Source: Mayfieldus sp963772265
Lineage (GTDB): Bacteria; Actinomycetota; Thermoleophilia; Solirubrobacterales; 70-9
Assembly: GCA_963772265.1 (NCBI GenBank)
Contig: CAVYWS010000005.1
Coordinates: 186,001 to 250,000, forward strand
Direction: 5' to 3'
DNA: 64,000 nt
Every line of letters starts with the position of its first letter. The stretch's first letter is position 1. Under the pieces are notes generated by a model, which saw only the letters and a list, made by a program, of their open reading frames with translations, was not told the origin of the DNA and did no database searches. Below, piece after piece: positions 9,620 through 18,085 of this stretch. A program made the translations under genes and the position numbers.

Positions 9620-10867
9620 ATGCGGACCGGCTCATCCGACATCGATTGCGGCACGTCCCCTAGGCGTGCCCTTCCCTTGGCGCTGCTGGTGCTGGCAGCG
9701 CTGTGCTGCCTTGGCGCGATCGCGGCCGGCGCACCCGCCGAGACCCTGCAGCAGAAGTATCAGCGCAAGCAGGCCGAGCTCTCGCACAACAAGGCGCAAC
9801 AGAGCCAGCTCTCGGCGACGATCGAGGAGCAGAACCGCCAGGTCGACGACCTGATCGCCCAGGTCGCCGAGATCCAGGCCCGCGCCGAGGCGGTCGCCGA
9901 GCAGCTGGCGGCCAAGCAGCAGCAGCTCGATCGCGCCCGCGCCCAGCTCACCCGCGAACGCCATCACCTTCAGGTCGTGCGTGCGCGCCTGAAGCGGGCG
10001 CTAGGGGTCCTTCGCAGCGAGCTGGTGCGAATCTACGAGGCCGGCCAGCCCGACACTCTCAGCGTCGTTCTCAACTCCGCAAGCTGGTCCGACGTCGTCG
10101 CCCAGAGCGATTACCTCGACGCCTACCAGCACCACTTCCAAACCGTCGTCGACCGGGTGCGGACGCTGCGCAACCAGACCCGCGCCGCGGTCAAGCGCCT
10201 GCGCGCGGCCCGCGACCGCCTGCGGGCGGCCCGCGACGCAATCGCCGTCCAGAAGCGCGAAATCGACCGCACCCGGGCCGAGCTCGGCAAGCGCCACTCC
10301 GACCTCGTCGCGGCCCGCAGAGCCCGCCAGCGCCAGCTCGACGACCTGGTTGGCCAGGGCAACGCCCTCGAGAACAACCTCTCCGCGATCTCCGATCAGC
10401 TCTTCACCGGATCAAGCGGACCCGCCCCGTCGGTTCCCGCTCCGCTCGCCCCGGGCGACCGGGCACAGCTTCTGCCCAACGGCGACGCCGCGGCCCCTGC
10501 GAGCGCGCCCCAGGCGGTCAAGAACGTGATTGCCGCCGCCAACCAGATCAACGAGACGCCGTACGTCTGGGGTGGCGGCCACGGGTCGTTCACCTCGTCA
10601 GGGTATGACTGCTCGGGCGCGGTCAGCTACGCGCTCAACGGCGGCGGCTTCCTTTCCAGCCCCCTGGACTCGACCGGGCTGGAGACCTGGGGCTCGGCCG
10701 GCGCCGGGCGCTGGATCACGGTCTACGCCAACTCTGGGCACGCCTGGGCCTTGATCGCGGGGCTGAGCTGGGACACCGTCGGTGACACCTCCGGCACCGG
10801 TCCCCGCTGGCACACGACGCCGGAGTCGAGCGCCGGCTTCATCGCCCGCCACCCTGACGGCTACTGA
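9620..10867 (+). CDS. NlpC/P60-type peptidoglycan hydrolase with coiled-coil N-terminus
   Basis: A 415-residue exported cell-wall enzyme. A membrane/signal segment (ALPLALLVLAALCCLGAIAA) is followed by two long coiled coils (about residues 42-135 and 175-260, rich in Gln/Arg/Ala). A Pro/Ala linker comes next, then a C-terminal NlpC/P60-like domain. The catalytic Cys is in YDCSGAVSYAL (residue about 331) and the His in NSGHAWALI (residue about 374). The ETPYVWGGGHG stretch before the Cys is characteristic. The arrangement resembles RipA/CwlO-type endopeptidases, whose coiled coils restrain the enzyme until a partner (often FtsEX) activates it. That mode of control is family knowledge, not seen here. 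A riboswitch-controlled M23 peptidase gene follows. Confidence 0.85.
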   Translation: MRTGSSDIDCGTSPRRALPLALLVLAALCCLGAIAAGAPAETLQQKYQRKQAELSHNKAQQSQLSATIEEQNRQVDDLIAQVAEIQARAEAVAEQLAAKQQQLDRARAQLTRERHHLQVVRARLKRALGVLRSELVRIYEAGQPDTLSVVLNSASWSDVVAQSDYLDAYQHHFQTVVDRVRTLRNQTRAAVKRLRAARDRLRAARDAIAVQKREIDRTRAELGKRHSDLVAARRARQRQLDDLVGQGNALENNLSAISDQLFTGSSGPAPSVPAPLAPGDRAQLLPNGDAAAPASAPQAVKNVIAAANQINETPYVWGGGHGSFTSSGYDCSGAVSYALNGGGFLSSPLDSTGLETWGSAGAGRWITVYANSGHAWALIAGLSWDTVGDTSGTGPRWHTTPESSAGFIARHPDGY

Positions 10868-10929
10868 GCAGCCCGTCGGCAGTGTTGCGACACGGCGCAA
10901 CCGGCGGCCCGCGATCGGGTTTTACGACG

Positions 10930-11108
10930 TGACGAAATACCTGCCGAATCCCACCGGCCCAGCCGGCGGGAGCGGGGGAACCAGCTGGATCCGGCAAGTC
11001 CGGTTCCAAAACTCAGGGGCCACGGCCCCAGGGGCGAAACGAAACCGACGGGTTTCGTAGCGCGGCTCTTTCAGCGCTAGCCCGACAGCTAACCCCGCAG
11101 GCTCGAAG
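10930..11108 (+). promoter_or_regulatory. Cyclic di-AMP riboswitch (ydaO/yuaA class)
   Basis: The conserved blocks of this class appear in order: CCGAATCC, AGCGGGGGAACCA, GGGGCGAA, then a long 3' block, TAGCCCGACAGCTAACCCCG followed by CAGGC at 11078-11102. It sits directly upstream of a cell-wall peptidase gene, the commonest actinobacterial target of this riboswitch. High c-di-AMP normally turns the downstream gene off. Boundaries are approximate because I placed them from motifs, not a covariance model. Confidence 0.88.
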
Positions 11109-11122
11109 AAAGAGAGGCGTCG

Positions 11123-11984
11123 TTGCGCAACCACATCGCGAGGCTCGAGATCGCCGGTCTGGCGGTCACGTGCGCGATCGTGGGCGCTTTGGCGTCGCCC
11201 GCCGCCGCAAGAAATCCAACCCCGCCCCCTGTCGGGGAGGCAGGAGTGTCGAGTGGGGGAGTCTCGGCTCCCGGAAAGCCGATGGTCAGCCGCGTCGTCT
11301 GCAAGAGCGGGTGTCTGGGTCGCCGCAAGGCGATCCCCGGGTGCCGTGGTCAAGTTCAAGGGCGAGTTCCTCGACTACGTTCAGCAAGTCGTCTTCCGCG
11401 GCACTTCGGGGCCGATGCCGGTGTCGCTCACCTACCGGGACCCGATCCGGGTGCGGGCGATCGTTCCCCCCGGAGCGATCAGCTCGCGGCCCTACGTCGT
11501 CGACACCGGCGGCCAGCGCTCCAACCGTGCCCCGCGAAAGCTCGTGATCCGCAACCTGGCGCCGGCCGGACCGGGGGTGTTCCCGGTCCAGGGCCCTCAC
11601 ACCTACGGTGACCGCTTCGGCGCGCCGCGCTCCGGGCACACCCACCAGGGCCAGGACGTCCTCGCCGCCTGCGGCACCCCGCTCGTCTCGGTCATGAACG
11701 CGACCGTCCAGTACGCCGGCTATCAGTCGGCGGCCGGCAACTACATCGTGCTCGACAACAACGGCACCTCCGATGACTTCGTCTACATGCACCTCGCCCA
11801 GCCGGCGCTGGTCCGAGCCGTCGACGCCCCCGTCGCCGCCGGCCAGCAGATCGGCGTCGTCGGCCAGACCGGCGATGCGACCGGATGCCACCTGCACTTC
11901 GAGTACTGGCAGGGAGACTGGTTCGGCGGCGGGCAGCCGATCGACCCGCTGCTCTATCTGAAGGCCTGGGACACCACGAGTTAG
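11123..11984 (+). CDS. M23-family peptidase with TIG-like N-terminal domain (frameshifted)
   Basis: Translation most likely starts at TTG 11123 behind AGAGAGG. A signal peptide (LEIAGLAVTCAIVGALASPA) is followed by a Cys-pair segment (SRVVCKSGCLGRRKA) and a beta domain of IPT/TIG type (AVVKFKGEFLDYVQQVVFRG). The C-terminal M23/LytM-like domain shows HTHQGQDVLAACGTPLVS, the loop YIVLDNNG, and the closing metal motif HLHFEY. GHTHQGQD replaces the usual HxxxD first motif in a recognisable form. Such enzymes cut peptide bridges in peptidoglycan. The frame breaks at about 11335 in ATCCCCGGGTGCC, where skipping one base restores the protein. Control is by the c-di-AMP riboswitch just upstream, linking wall hydrolysis to that messenger. 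The stop overlaps the convergent lipoprotein gene. Confidence 0.78.
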
Positions 11985-12772
11985 GGGCTCACCAGCTCGA
12001 AGCGCTCGTGGTTGCCCTTCACGACCCGCTCCGCGACGACGCCGATCCCGCGCACGTTGAACTTCTTCTCCAGGACTCCCGGCTCGAGCGCCGAGCGCTC
12101 GACGGTCACCAAAGCCCTGCGGAAGTTGCCAGAGGGCACCGTGACCGGAGCGGTCCCGATCACCTTCGCCTGATCCAGCGCATGGCCGGGATAGAACTCC
12201 TGGCGATACCGGTCGCCCGGCTTCGGGTGAGCCTCCATGATGATCCCAGGCTGGGCGCCGTCGACGCCGGCCTGCCAGGAGTCGCTTGCCTTGACGTAGT
12301 GGCCGTGCTCGAAGTCGCGCGCGTCCTCGCCGAAGTACCAGACGTTGCCCTTTCGATCCTGGGCGTACCAGTCGAAGGTCAGCTCCACGGGCTTGCCCTT
12401 GGAGCGCACGGCGTCGCGAACGACGGTGCACTCGACGCCCATGATCAGCTTCGTCTTGTGGGTCACCGACTCGGTGTCGGTCTGGGGCGTGACCCCGTTC
12501 TCCGCCACTCCCGCAAGGCGCAGCTTCGCGCCCGGCTTGAACGGCAGGTAGGGATTGTCGACCCGCCGCACGAAATTCGCCGGATCGATCGACGGCGCAT
12601 AGGGGCCGTGGATCGGTGCGAGGGCGGATTTGTCGCCGGCCGAGGGCTCGGCCGCGGTCGACGTGTCCTCGCCCGAGGACCCACAGGCCCCGAGGATCAT
12701 CGCCGCCAGCGCGATCGCTCCGAGCGCACCGTGGTGGCGCTCAGGCTTGGAGTGGGAGGTGGAACCAGTCAC
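11981..12772 (-). CDS. Putative lipoprotein of unknown function
   Basis: A 263-residue protein with a lipoprotein signal: a hydrophobic stretch ending AMILGACGSSG, where the Cys would be lipidated. A short Ser/Ala/Asp linker follows. The folded part begins near SIDPANFVRRVDNPYLPF and looks beta-rich (TFDWYAQDRKGNVWYFGED and TAPVTVPSGNFRRALVT). Proteins with the NPYLPF...WYAQDRKGNVWYFGED pattern are widespread in actinobacteria and other soil bacteria, but I know of no assigned function. It ends convergently with the M23 gene, overlapping by four bases. Confidence 0.65.
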   Translation of the reverse strand: MTGSTSHSKPERHHGALGAIALAAMILGACGSSGEDTSTAAEPSAGDKSALAPIHGPYAPSIDPANFVRRVDNPYLPFKPGAKLRLAGVAENGVTPQTDTESVTHKTKLIMGVECTVVRDAVRSKGKPVELTFDWYAQDRKGNVWYFGEDARDFEHGHYVKASDSWQAGVDGAQPGIIMEAHPKPGDRYRQEFYPGHALDQAKVIGTAPVTVPSGNFRRALVTVERSALEPGVLEKKFNVRGIGVVAERVVKGNHERFELVSP

Positions 12773-12944
12773 GCAACCCGCATCTTGATGCGATCGGGTA
12801 AGCGGCGTCGCAAGCGCGGATGAACGCTGACTAAAAAAGGGGGCGGCGGGCCACCGCAGACTTTCTCGACCGAGTTAGTTGATTAGGGCTCCCGGGCGAC
12901 CTTTGTGTCGAAGCCTCCCTGGGCGTCGCTGATATAAGGCCGCC

Positions 12945-13826
12945 ATGAGCGCAGAGGCGATTCGCACGCCCGACGATCGCTTCGAAGGGCTCCCCGACTT
13001 CCCCTTCGAACCGAACTACAGCGAGGTGGGCGGGCTGCGGCTCGCCTATCTCGACGAGGGCGATGGCCCGCCCGTCGTCTTCTTCCATGGCGAGCCGACC
13101 TGGTCCTATCTATGGCGCAAGGTGATCCCGCCGGTGCGCGACGCCGGCTACCGCTGCATCGCCCCCGACCTTCCCGGCTTCGGTCGCTCCGACAAGCCGA
13201 CCGACGTCGATTGGTACTCCTACGACCGCCACGTCGAGCTGACCGCGGCCCTGCTGGGCGGGCTCGACCTGCGCGATGCGACCGCGGTGGTCCACGACTG
13301 GGGTGGGGCGATTGGCCTGCGGATCGCGGTCGAGAACCCTGAGCTGATCTCGCGGCTGGTCGTCATGGACACCGGCCTGTTCACCGGCCATCAGAAGATG
13401 ACCGACGCCTGGAAGGCATTCCGCGACTTCGTCGAGCGCACCGAGGACCTCCCGGTGGGGATGCTGGTGCGCCGGGCCTGCCTCAACGATCCCGGTGACG
13501 AGGTCGCCGCCGCCTACGAGGCGCCGTTCCCGGACCCGGCGTCGAAGGCGGGGGCGAGGGCGTTCCCGCTGATGCTTCCCACCGAGCCCGACGCGCCCGG
13601 CGCCGAGGCGGGGCAACGGGTGCTCGAGGCGATGCGCGACAACGACCGCCCGACGCTGTCGCTATGGGCCGACTCGGACCCGATCATCCCGCCCAAGGTG
13701 GGCGAGCGGTTCTGCGAGGCGATCGGCGCTCCGCCGCCGCGTCTGATCGAGGGGGCCTCCCATTTCCTGCAGGAGGACGCCGGCGAGCAGATCGGCAGGC
13801 TGATCGCCGAGTGGCTACAGGTGTAG
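12945..13826 (+). CDS. Haloalkane dehalogenase (alpha/beta hydrolase)
   Basis: The family hydrolyses carbon-halogen bonds of haloalkanes to an alcohol plus halide. The 293 residues match the family length. Motifs in order are the oxyanion HGEPTWSYLWR, the nucleophile elbow VVHDWGGAIGL (Asp about residue 118, followed by the halide-binding Trp), the acid region SLWADSDPIIPP, and the catalytic His in EGASHFLQED (about residue 273). The Asp nucleophile, rather than Ser, with the following Trp argues for a dehalogenase over an esterase; the N-terminus (FPFEPNY) resembles the HLD-I subfamily. The natural substrate is unknown. Its 3' end overlaps the convergent metallophosphoesterase gene by 12 bases. 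Confidence 0.85.
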   Translation: MSAEAIRTPDDRFEGLPDFPFEPNYSEVGGLRLAYLDEGDGPPVVFFHGEPTWSYLWRKVIPPVRDAGYRCIAPDLPGFGRSDKPTDVDWYSYDRHVELTAALLGGLDLRDATAVVHDWGGAIGLRIAVENPELISRLVVMDTGLFTGHQKMTDAWKAFRDFVERTEDLPVGMLVRRACLNDPGDEVAAAYEAPFPDPASKAGARAFPLMLPTEPDAPGAEAGQRVLEAMRDNDRPTLSLWADSDPIIPPKVGERFCEAIGAPPPRLIEGASHFLQEDAGEQIGRLIAEWLQV

Positions 13827-14975
13827 CTGCTTTCGCTTTGGCGTAACCGGTTCGGGGACTCCGGCGGCTCTGGTCCGTCGAACCGCCTGGGCCAGGTCCG
13901 CGTGCGAGCGGCTATGGAGCAGCTCCTGGCGGCGCGGCGGGCCGTCGTCGTTGATCCAGGTCACGGTTCCGGGCCAGAAGAGGCTCTGCTCGGGGGTCGG
14001 ACCGCAGAGGCCGGGGGAGTAGGTCCAGCTTCCCGTCGCGTGCAGGCGGGTCCCGTCGCCGAGCTGCCAGGCGGTGGGATCGTCCTGCTCGAGGGGCCCT
14101 GATCGGTGGGTGTGGCCATAGACGACGTGCTCGGCTGCGATTCCGAGCCGCGAGACGACCTCGCGAATCGCAGCGAGCCCGGCACGGGAGATGTTCTCGA
14201 CCGATATGTCGGTGTCGAACTCGCGCCTCAGCGCCCGCCCGACGCGGCGAGCGACGAGCGGGAAGGCGACCGAGCCGAGAAATCGCGTCCCGGGCCGTCC
14301 GGCGCGATCGCCGTTCAGCCGCCGCCAGGCTGCCGCCGAGGGGCGCGCCCGGCCCCCGATCCGCTCCGGACCTCGGGCCTGGGCAAAGCCCCAGCCGAAG
14401 CTGTAGATCGGCGCGATCGCGCGCTCGTAGTCCTCGGCGGTTGCCGGGTCTGGGATTGCGCCGAGCATGCGCATCGTCACAGCGGCGCTCAGGCACTCGA
14501 TCGTCGGGATCGTGATATGGCAATCGAGGTAGTGCCCGTGGGTTACCCAGACGTCGTCGCGCACGTAGAGGCCGGGGTAGGCGAGGGTGAAGTGCGCCGG
14601 CCTTACCCGCTCAGCGATCTCCGCCGCCAGATCTGTGGTCGGGTGGAAGCGGTGCGAGAGCTTGAGCGGAAGCTCTGGTCGGGCCAGCGAGTGCCCGTCG
14701 AGCAACGGCTCGGCCAGCCTGTGGTCGTGATTGCCTGGCACCCACACCACCTCGCCGTTCCCGACTGCGGTGCCCAGCAGCTCCAGGAAGGCAGACCCCC
14801 GTTCGAGAATCTCCCCGACCGGCCGGTCGCGGAGCTCGAGGATGTCACCGAGCAGGACGACCCGGTCGGCGGCCGAGAGCTCGTCGAGCAGGGTCACGCA
14901 GAGCTCGGGGTCGCGTACCAGGTCGGTGCTGACCAGGGTGCCGAGGTGCAGATCGGAGACGATTGCCGTTCTCAC
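13815..14975 (-). CDS. Calcineurin-like metallophosphoesterase
   Basis: The protein has 386 residues and all the metal-binding motifs of the superfamily in order: SDLHLG (residues 7-12), LLGDILE, VPGNHDHR, VTHGHYLD and YGHTHRSGP. These bind two metal ions and hydrolyse phosphomonoesters or diesters. An insertion of about 130 residues between the GNHD and GHTH motifs (around ITIPTIECLSAAVTMRML) sets it apart from minimal members; hydrophobic patches there may contact membrane. The substrate is unknown. It reads divergently from the mce operon, with a 13-bp inverted repeat between them. Confidence 0.8.
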   Translation of the reverse strand: MRTAIVSDLHLGTLVSTDLVRDPELCVTLLDELSAADRVVLLGDILELRDRPVGEILERGSAFLELLGTAVGNGEVVWVPGNHDHRLAEPLLDGHSLARPELPLKLSHRFHPTTDLAAEIAERVRPAHFTLAYPGLYVRDDVWVTHGHYLDCHITIPTIECLSAAVTMRMLGAIPDPATAEDYERAIAPIYSFGWGFAQARGPERIGGRARPSAAAWRRLNGDRAGRPGTRFLGSVAFPLVARRVGRALRREFDTDISVENISRAGLAAIREVVSRLGIAAEHVVYGHTHRSGPLEQDDPTAWQLGDGTRLHATGSWTYSPGLCGPTPEQSLFWPGTVTWINDDGPPRRQELLHSRSHADLAQAVRRTRAAGVPEPVTPKRKQLHL

Positions 14976-14987
14976 GCCACCTAACTT

Positions 14988-15000
14988 TGACCGACGGTCA
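14988..15000. promoter_or_regulatory. Perfect 13-bp inverted repeat, candidate operator
   Basis: TGACCGACGGTCA is a perfect dyad around a central A, in the divergent gap between the metallophosphoesterase and the first mce gene. The length and symmetry suit a dimeric TetR-type repressor; mce operons in mycobacteria include one controlled by a TetR protein (Mce3R). Which regulator binds here is unknown. Confidence 0.4.
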
Positions 15001-15103
15001 GGATGGGCCCGCGGGGAGGGGCTATTGAGATGGCGTTAAGCGGCCCGCACGGTTCCTTGCAATTGCCCTGCACGCTCGTCGAAATTCAACTTGTGCGCGG
15101 GGC

Positions 15104-16604
15104 GTGCTGGGATACGATCGGGGCGGAGGAAAGAGGTCGCCGGGCGGGAGGATCCGGCGCGCCCGGTTGAAGGACGGATCGACGCCGCCGAACTCGCGAA
15201 ACCAGCCACCCGCTCAACGCCAGGTAGAGGGCGACAGCGGTACCCGGGCTGAGCATCGCGACCGGGGCTCGGTCGCCACACGCGTCCTCGCGGTGGGGGC
15301 GCTGGTTGCGGTCGCCCTGCTGGTCACCGTGCTGCTGCTCGGCGGCGGCAGCAGCCACAAGTACAAGCTGCTGTTCCAGACCGGCGGCCAGCTGGTCAAG
15401 GGCAACCAGGTGCTGATCGGGGGCAGCCCGGCTGGCTCGGTCGACTCGATCACCCTGACCGGGGACAACCAGGCCGAGGTCACGATCAGCGTCGACGAGG
15501 CCCTTCACGAGGGCACCACGGCGGTCGTCCGGGCGACGTCGCTGTCGGGTGTGGCCAACCACTACATCTCGCTGACGCCGGGAGCAAACAACGCGCCGAC
15601 TCTGCCCGACGACGCGAAGCTGACCGGGGCCTCGACGACGACCCCCGTCGACCTCGACCAGCTCTTCGACACCTTCAACGGCCCGGCCCGCAAGGGGCTG
15701 CGCCAGTTCATCCAGGGGTTCGCCAACACCTATGTCGGCAAGGGGCCCCAGGCCAACGCCACCTACAAGTACTTCGCCCCCTCGCTGAACTCGACCGACC
15801 GCCTGCTGCGCGAGTTGAACCGCGACCAGGGCGTGCTGACCAACTTCATCGTCAACTCCTCGCGCGTCGTTGACCGCGGTCAGCGAGCGCAGCACCGACC
15901 TCTCGGGCCTGATCTCCAACACCAACCAGGCGCTGGGCGCGATCGCGCAGCAGAATCGCGCCTTCGACACCTCCCTCGCGGTGCTCCCGGGGACCTTGCG
16001 CCAGGCCAACACGACCTTCGTCAACCTCCGCGCCGCGCTCGACGACCTCGATCCGCTGGTCAACACCTCCAAGGTCGCGACCCGCAACCTCGACCCGTTC
16101 CTGCGCAAGCTGCAGCCGGTCCTCCATCGCGCCGTCCCGGTGTTCACCGACCTCCACGACGTCGTCGACCTGCCCGGCGCCAACAACGACCTCGCCGAGT
16201 CGATCAGGGCGCTTCCGAAGCTCGAGCCGAAGGCGGCGGAGGCGTTCCCCGCGGCGGTCAACGCAAGCAGGCTGACGCTGCCTGCGGTCCAGTTCCTGCG
16301 CCCCTATTCGCCCGACGTCCTCAACGCCCTCGCCAAGCTCGGCCAGGTCACCGCCTTTTACGACGCAAACGGCCACTACGCCCGCGTGCAGCCGGCCAAC
16401 GCGAACCTCTTCGAAGTCAACCCGGCGACCCGCAATCTCGACCCGATCTCGCCCAGCCAGCAGTTCGACAACCTCAACTTCCAGATCTACCGCCGCTGCC
16501 CGGGCGGCGCCACACAGCCGATTGCGGGCTCGAACCCGTTCAACGACAACGGCAACCTGGGGGCGGCCGAGTGCGACGCCACCCAGACGCCCCCTGGCCC
16601 ATGA
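15104..16604 (+). CDS. MCE-domain protein, first of six (frameshifted)
   Basis: MCE proteins form tunnels or tethers that carry lipids or sterols across the envelope to a YrbE/Mkl ABC importer. After a basic N-terminus comes one membrane helix (VLAVGALVAVALLVTVLLL), then the MCE domain (YKLLFQTGGQLVKGNQVLIG, then SPAGSVDSI). A long helical region follows, rich in Asn/Leu heptads (QALGAIAQQNRAFDT, DLDPLVNTSKVATRNLDP). The frame breaks at about 15867; the two halves join as NSSRVV/TAVSERSTDLSG. The intact protein would be about 500 residues. The start is uncertain: GTG 15104 has no clear ribosome site, and TTG 15167 is an alternative. The stop overlaps the next start by four bases (ATGA). Confidence 0.78.
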
Positions 16605-18085
16605 GGCGGATCCTGGCGACAATCGCGATCGTCGTCGCCTGTACCGGCCTGGTGCTGGTCGGAACCGCGGGTTCTGACGCCGGCGGAAACTACGAGGTCC
16701 GGGGGATCTTCGACAGCGGCGGCTTCATCGTGCCCGGCGAGGACGTGCGGGTCGCGGGCGCCAACGTCGGCACGATCGAGTCGGTCGACGTCACCGGCAA
16801 GGACGAGGTCGCGAGCCTGCAGGGCGGTCCGCACCCGGTTCCCGGCAAGGCGATCGTGGTGATGAAGATCACCGACCCGGGCTTCGCCGACTTCCGCCGC
16901 GACGCCTCCTGCCTGATCAGGCCGCAGTCGCTGATCGGCGAGAAGTACGTCGACTGCCAGGTGACGACGCCTCGGGCCCCCGGCTCGCAGCCCCCGCCGC
17001 CGCTGAAGAAGGTCCCTGACGGCGAGCCGGGCGCCGGCCAGTACCTGCTTCCGATCGAGAACAACGGCAAGGCGGTCGACCTCGACCTGATCAACAACAT
17101 CCAGCGGCTGCCTTTTGCCGACCGCTTCCGGCTGATCATCAACGACCTCGGCGCCGGCCTCGCCGCCCGGGGGCCGGACCTGGCCGCGGTCGTGCGCCGG
17201 GCCGACCCGGCGCTGCGCCAGTTCGACCGCGTGCTGGCGATCCTCGCGGCTCAGAACAAGGCGCTCGCGAAGCTGACCAGCGACTCCGACGCGATCCTGC
17301 GGCCGCTGGCGCGCGAGCGCGCCCATGTGGCGGGCTTCATCGACACCGCCGGCGCGACCGCAGCAGCCTCGGCCGAGCGCCGCGCCGATATCGAGCGCGG
17401 CCTGGCGAAGTTCCCGCGCACCCTGCACGAGCTGAGGCTGACGATGCACAACCTGCGCGGCTTCAGCGAAGCGGCGAACCCGGTCTTCTCCGACTTCGGC
17501 AAGGCGGCGCCGTCGCTGACGGTGGCCTCACGCCAGCTCGCCCCGCTGGCGACCGCGACCAACATCTCGCTGCGCAGCCTCGGCGACGCCGGCGAGCAGG
17601 CCGGCCCGCTGCTGGTCGAGGCAGACCCGACCCTGGTCGACCTGCGCAACCTGGCGAAGTCGGGCTCGCGGCCGCTGACCAACCTCGGCCGCCTGCTGAA
17701 GAGCGTGCGCAACACCAAGGGCTTCGAGAAGCTGATGAGCTTCATCTACAACAACGTCGGCTGGGCGAACGGGTTCGACCAGTTCGGCCATCTGCTGCGC
17801 GAGAACTTCCTCGCCACCAACTGCATCGACTACGCGACGGCCCAGGTTCCGGAGTGCGTGGCGAACTGGAGGCACTCCAGCGCCAGCTCCAGCGTCGCCC
17901 GGACGCCGACGCTTGGCCAGCTGGGCCGCCTTCTCGCCCTCGGCCGTCGCGAGAACCGCAAACCGAAGCGGACGCAGAAGCACGACGCCCATGAGGGACA
18001 GACCGCCGCGCCGAAGGCGCAGGGCGGCGGCAACGGCTCCTCGGGCGGCTCCCGTGACGTCCTCAAGTACCTCCTGGGCCAATGA
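16601..18085 (+). CDS. MCE-domain protein, second of six
   Basis: A 494-residue protein starting at the ATG that overlaps the previous stop. A single N-terminal membrane anchor (ILATIAIVVACTGLVLVG) precedes the MCE domain (YEVRGIFDSGGFIVPGEDVR, then VAGANVGTIESVDVT). A linker of about 30 residues with PPPPL follows, then a long alpha-helical tunnel-like region and a basic, Gly/Ser-rich C-terminal tail (RRENRKPKRTQKHD...). The MCE domain carries a Cys (RRDASCLIRPQSLIGEKYVD) and the helical domain ends with a Cys pair (NCIDYATAQVPECV). The role is inferred from the family: a lipid-transport subunit in the cell envelope. Confidence 0.85.
   Translation: MRRILATIAIVVACTGLVLVGTAGSDAGGNYEVRGIFDSGGFIVPGEDVRVAGANVGTIESVDVTGKDEVASLQGGPHPVPGKAIVVMKITDPGFADFRRDASCLIRPQSLIGEKYVDCQVTTPRAPGSQPPPPLKKVPDGEPGAGQYLLPIENNGKAVDLDLINNIQRLPFADRFRLIINDLGAGLAARGPDLAAVVRRADPALRQFDRVLAILAAQNKALAKLTSDSDAILRPLARERAHVAGFIDTAGATAAASAERRADIERGLAKFPRTLHELRLTMHNLRGFSEAANPVFSDFGKAAPSLTVASRQLAPLATATNISLRSLGDAGEQAGPLLVEADPTLVDLRNLAKSGSRPLTNLGRLLKSVRNTKGFEKLMSFIYNNVGWANGFDQFGHLLRENFLATNCIDYATAQVPECVANWRHSSASSSVARTPTLGQLGRLLALGRRENRKPKRTQKHDAHEGQTAAPKAQGGGNGSSGGSRDVLKYLLGQ

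Noticed and set aside
15104..18085. One 993-residue double-MCE fusion protein
   Set aside because: The middle of this frame is out-of-frame MCE sequence; the true sequence lies in another frame up to a stop at 16604, and a second MCE gene starts with ATGA overlap. It is a frame-break artefact.
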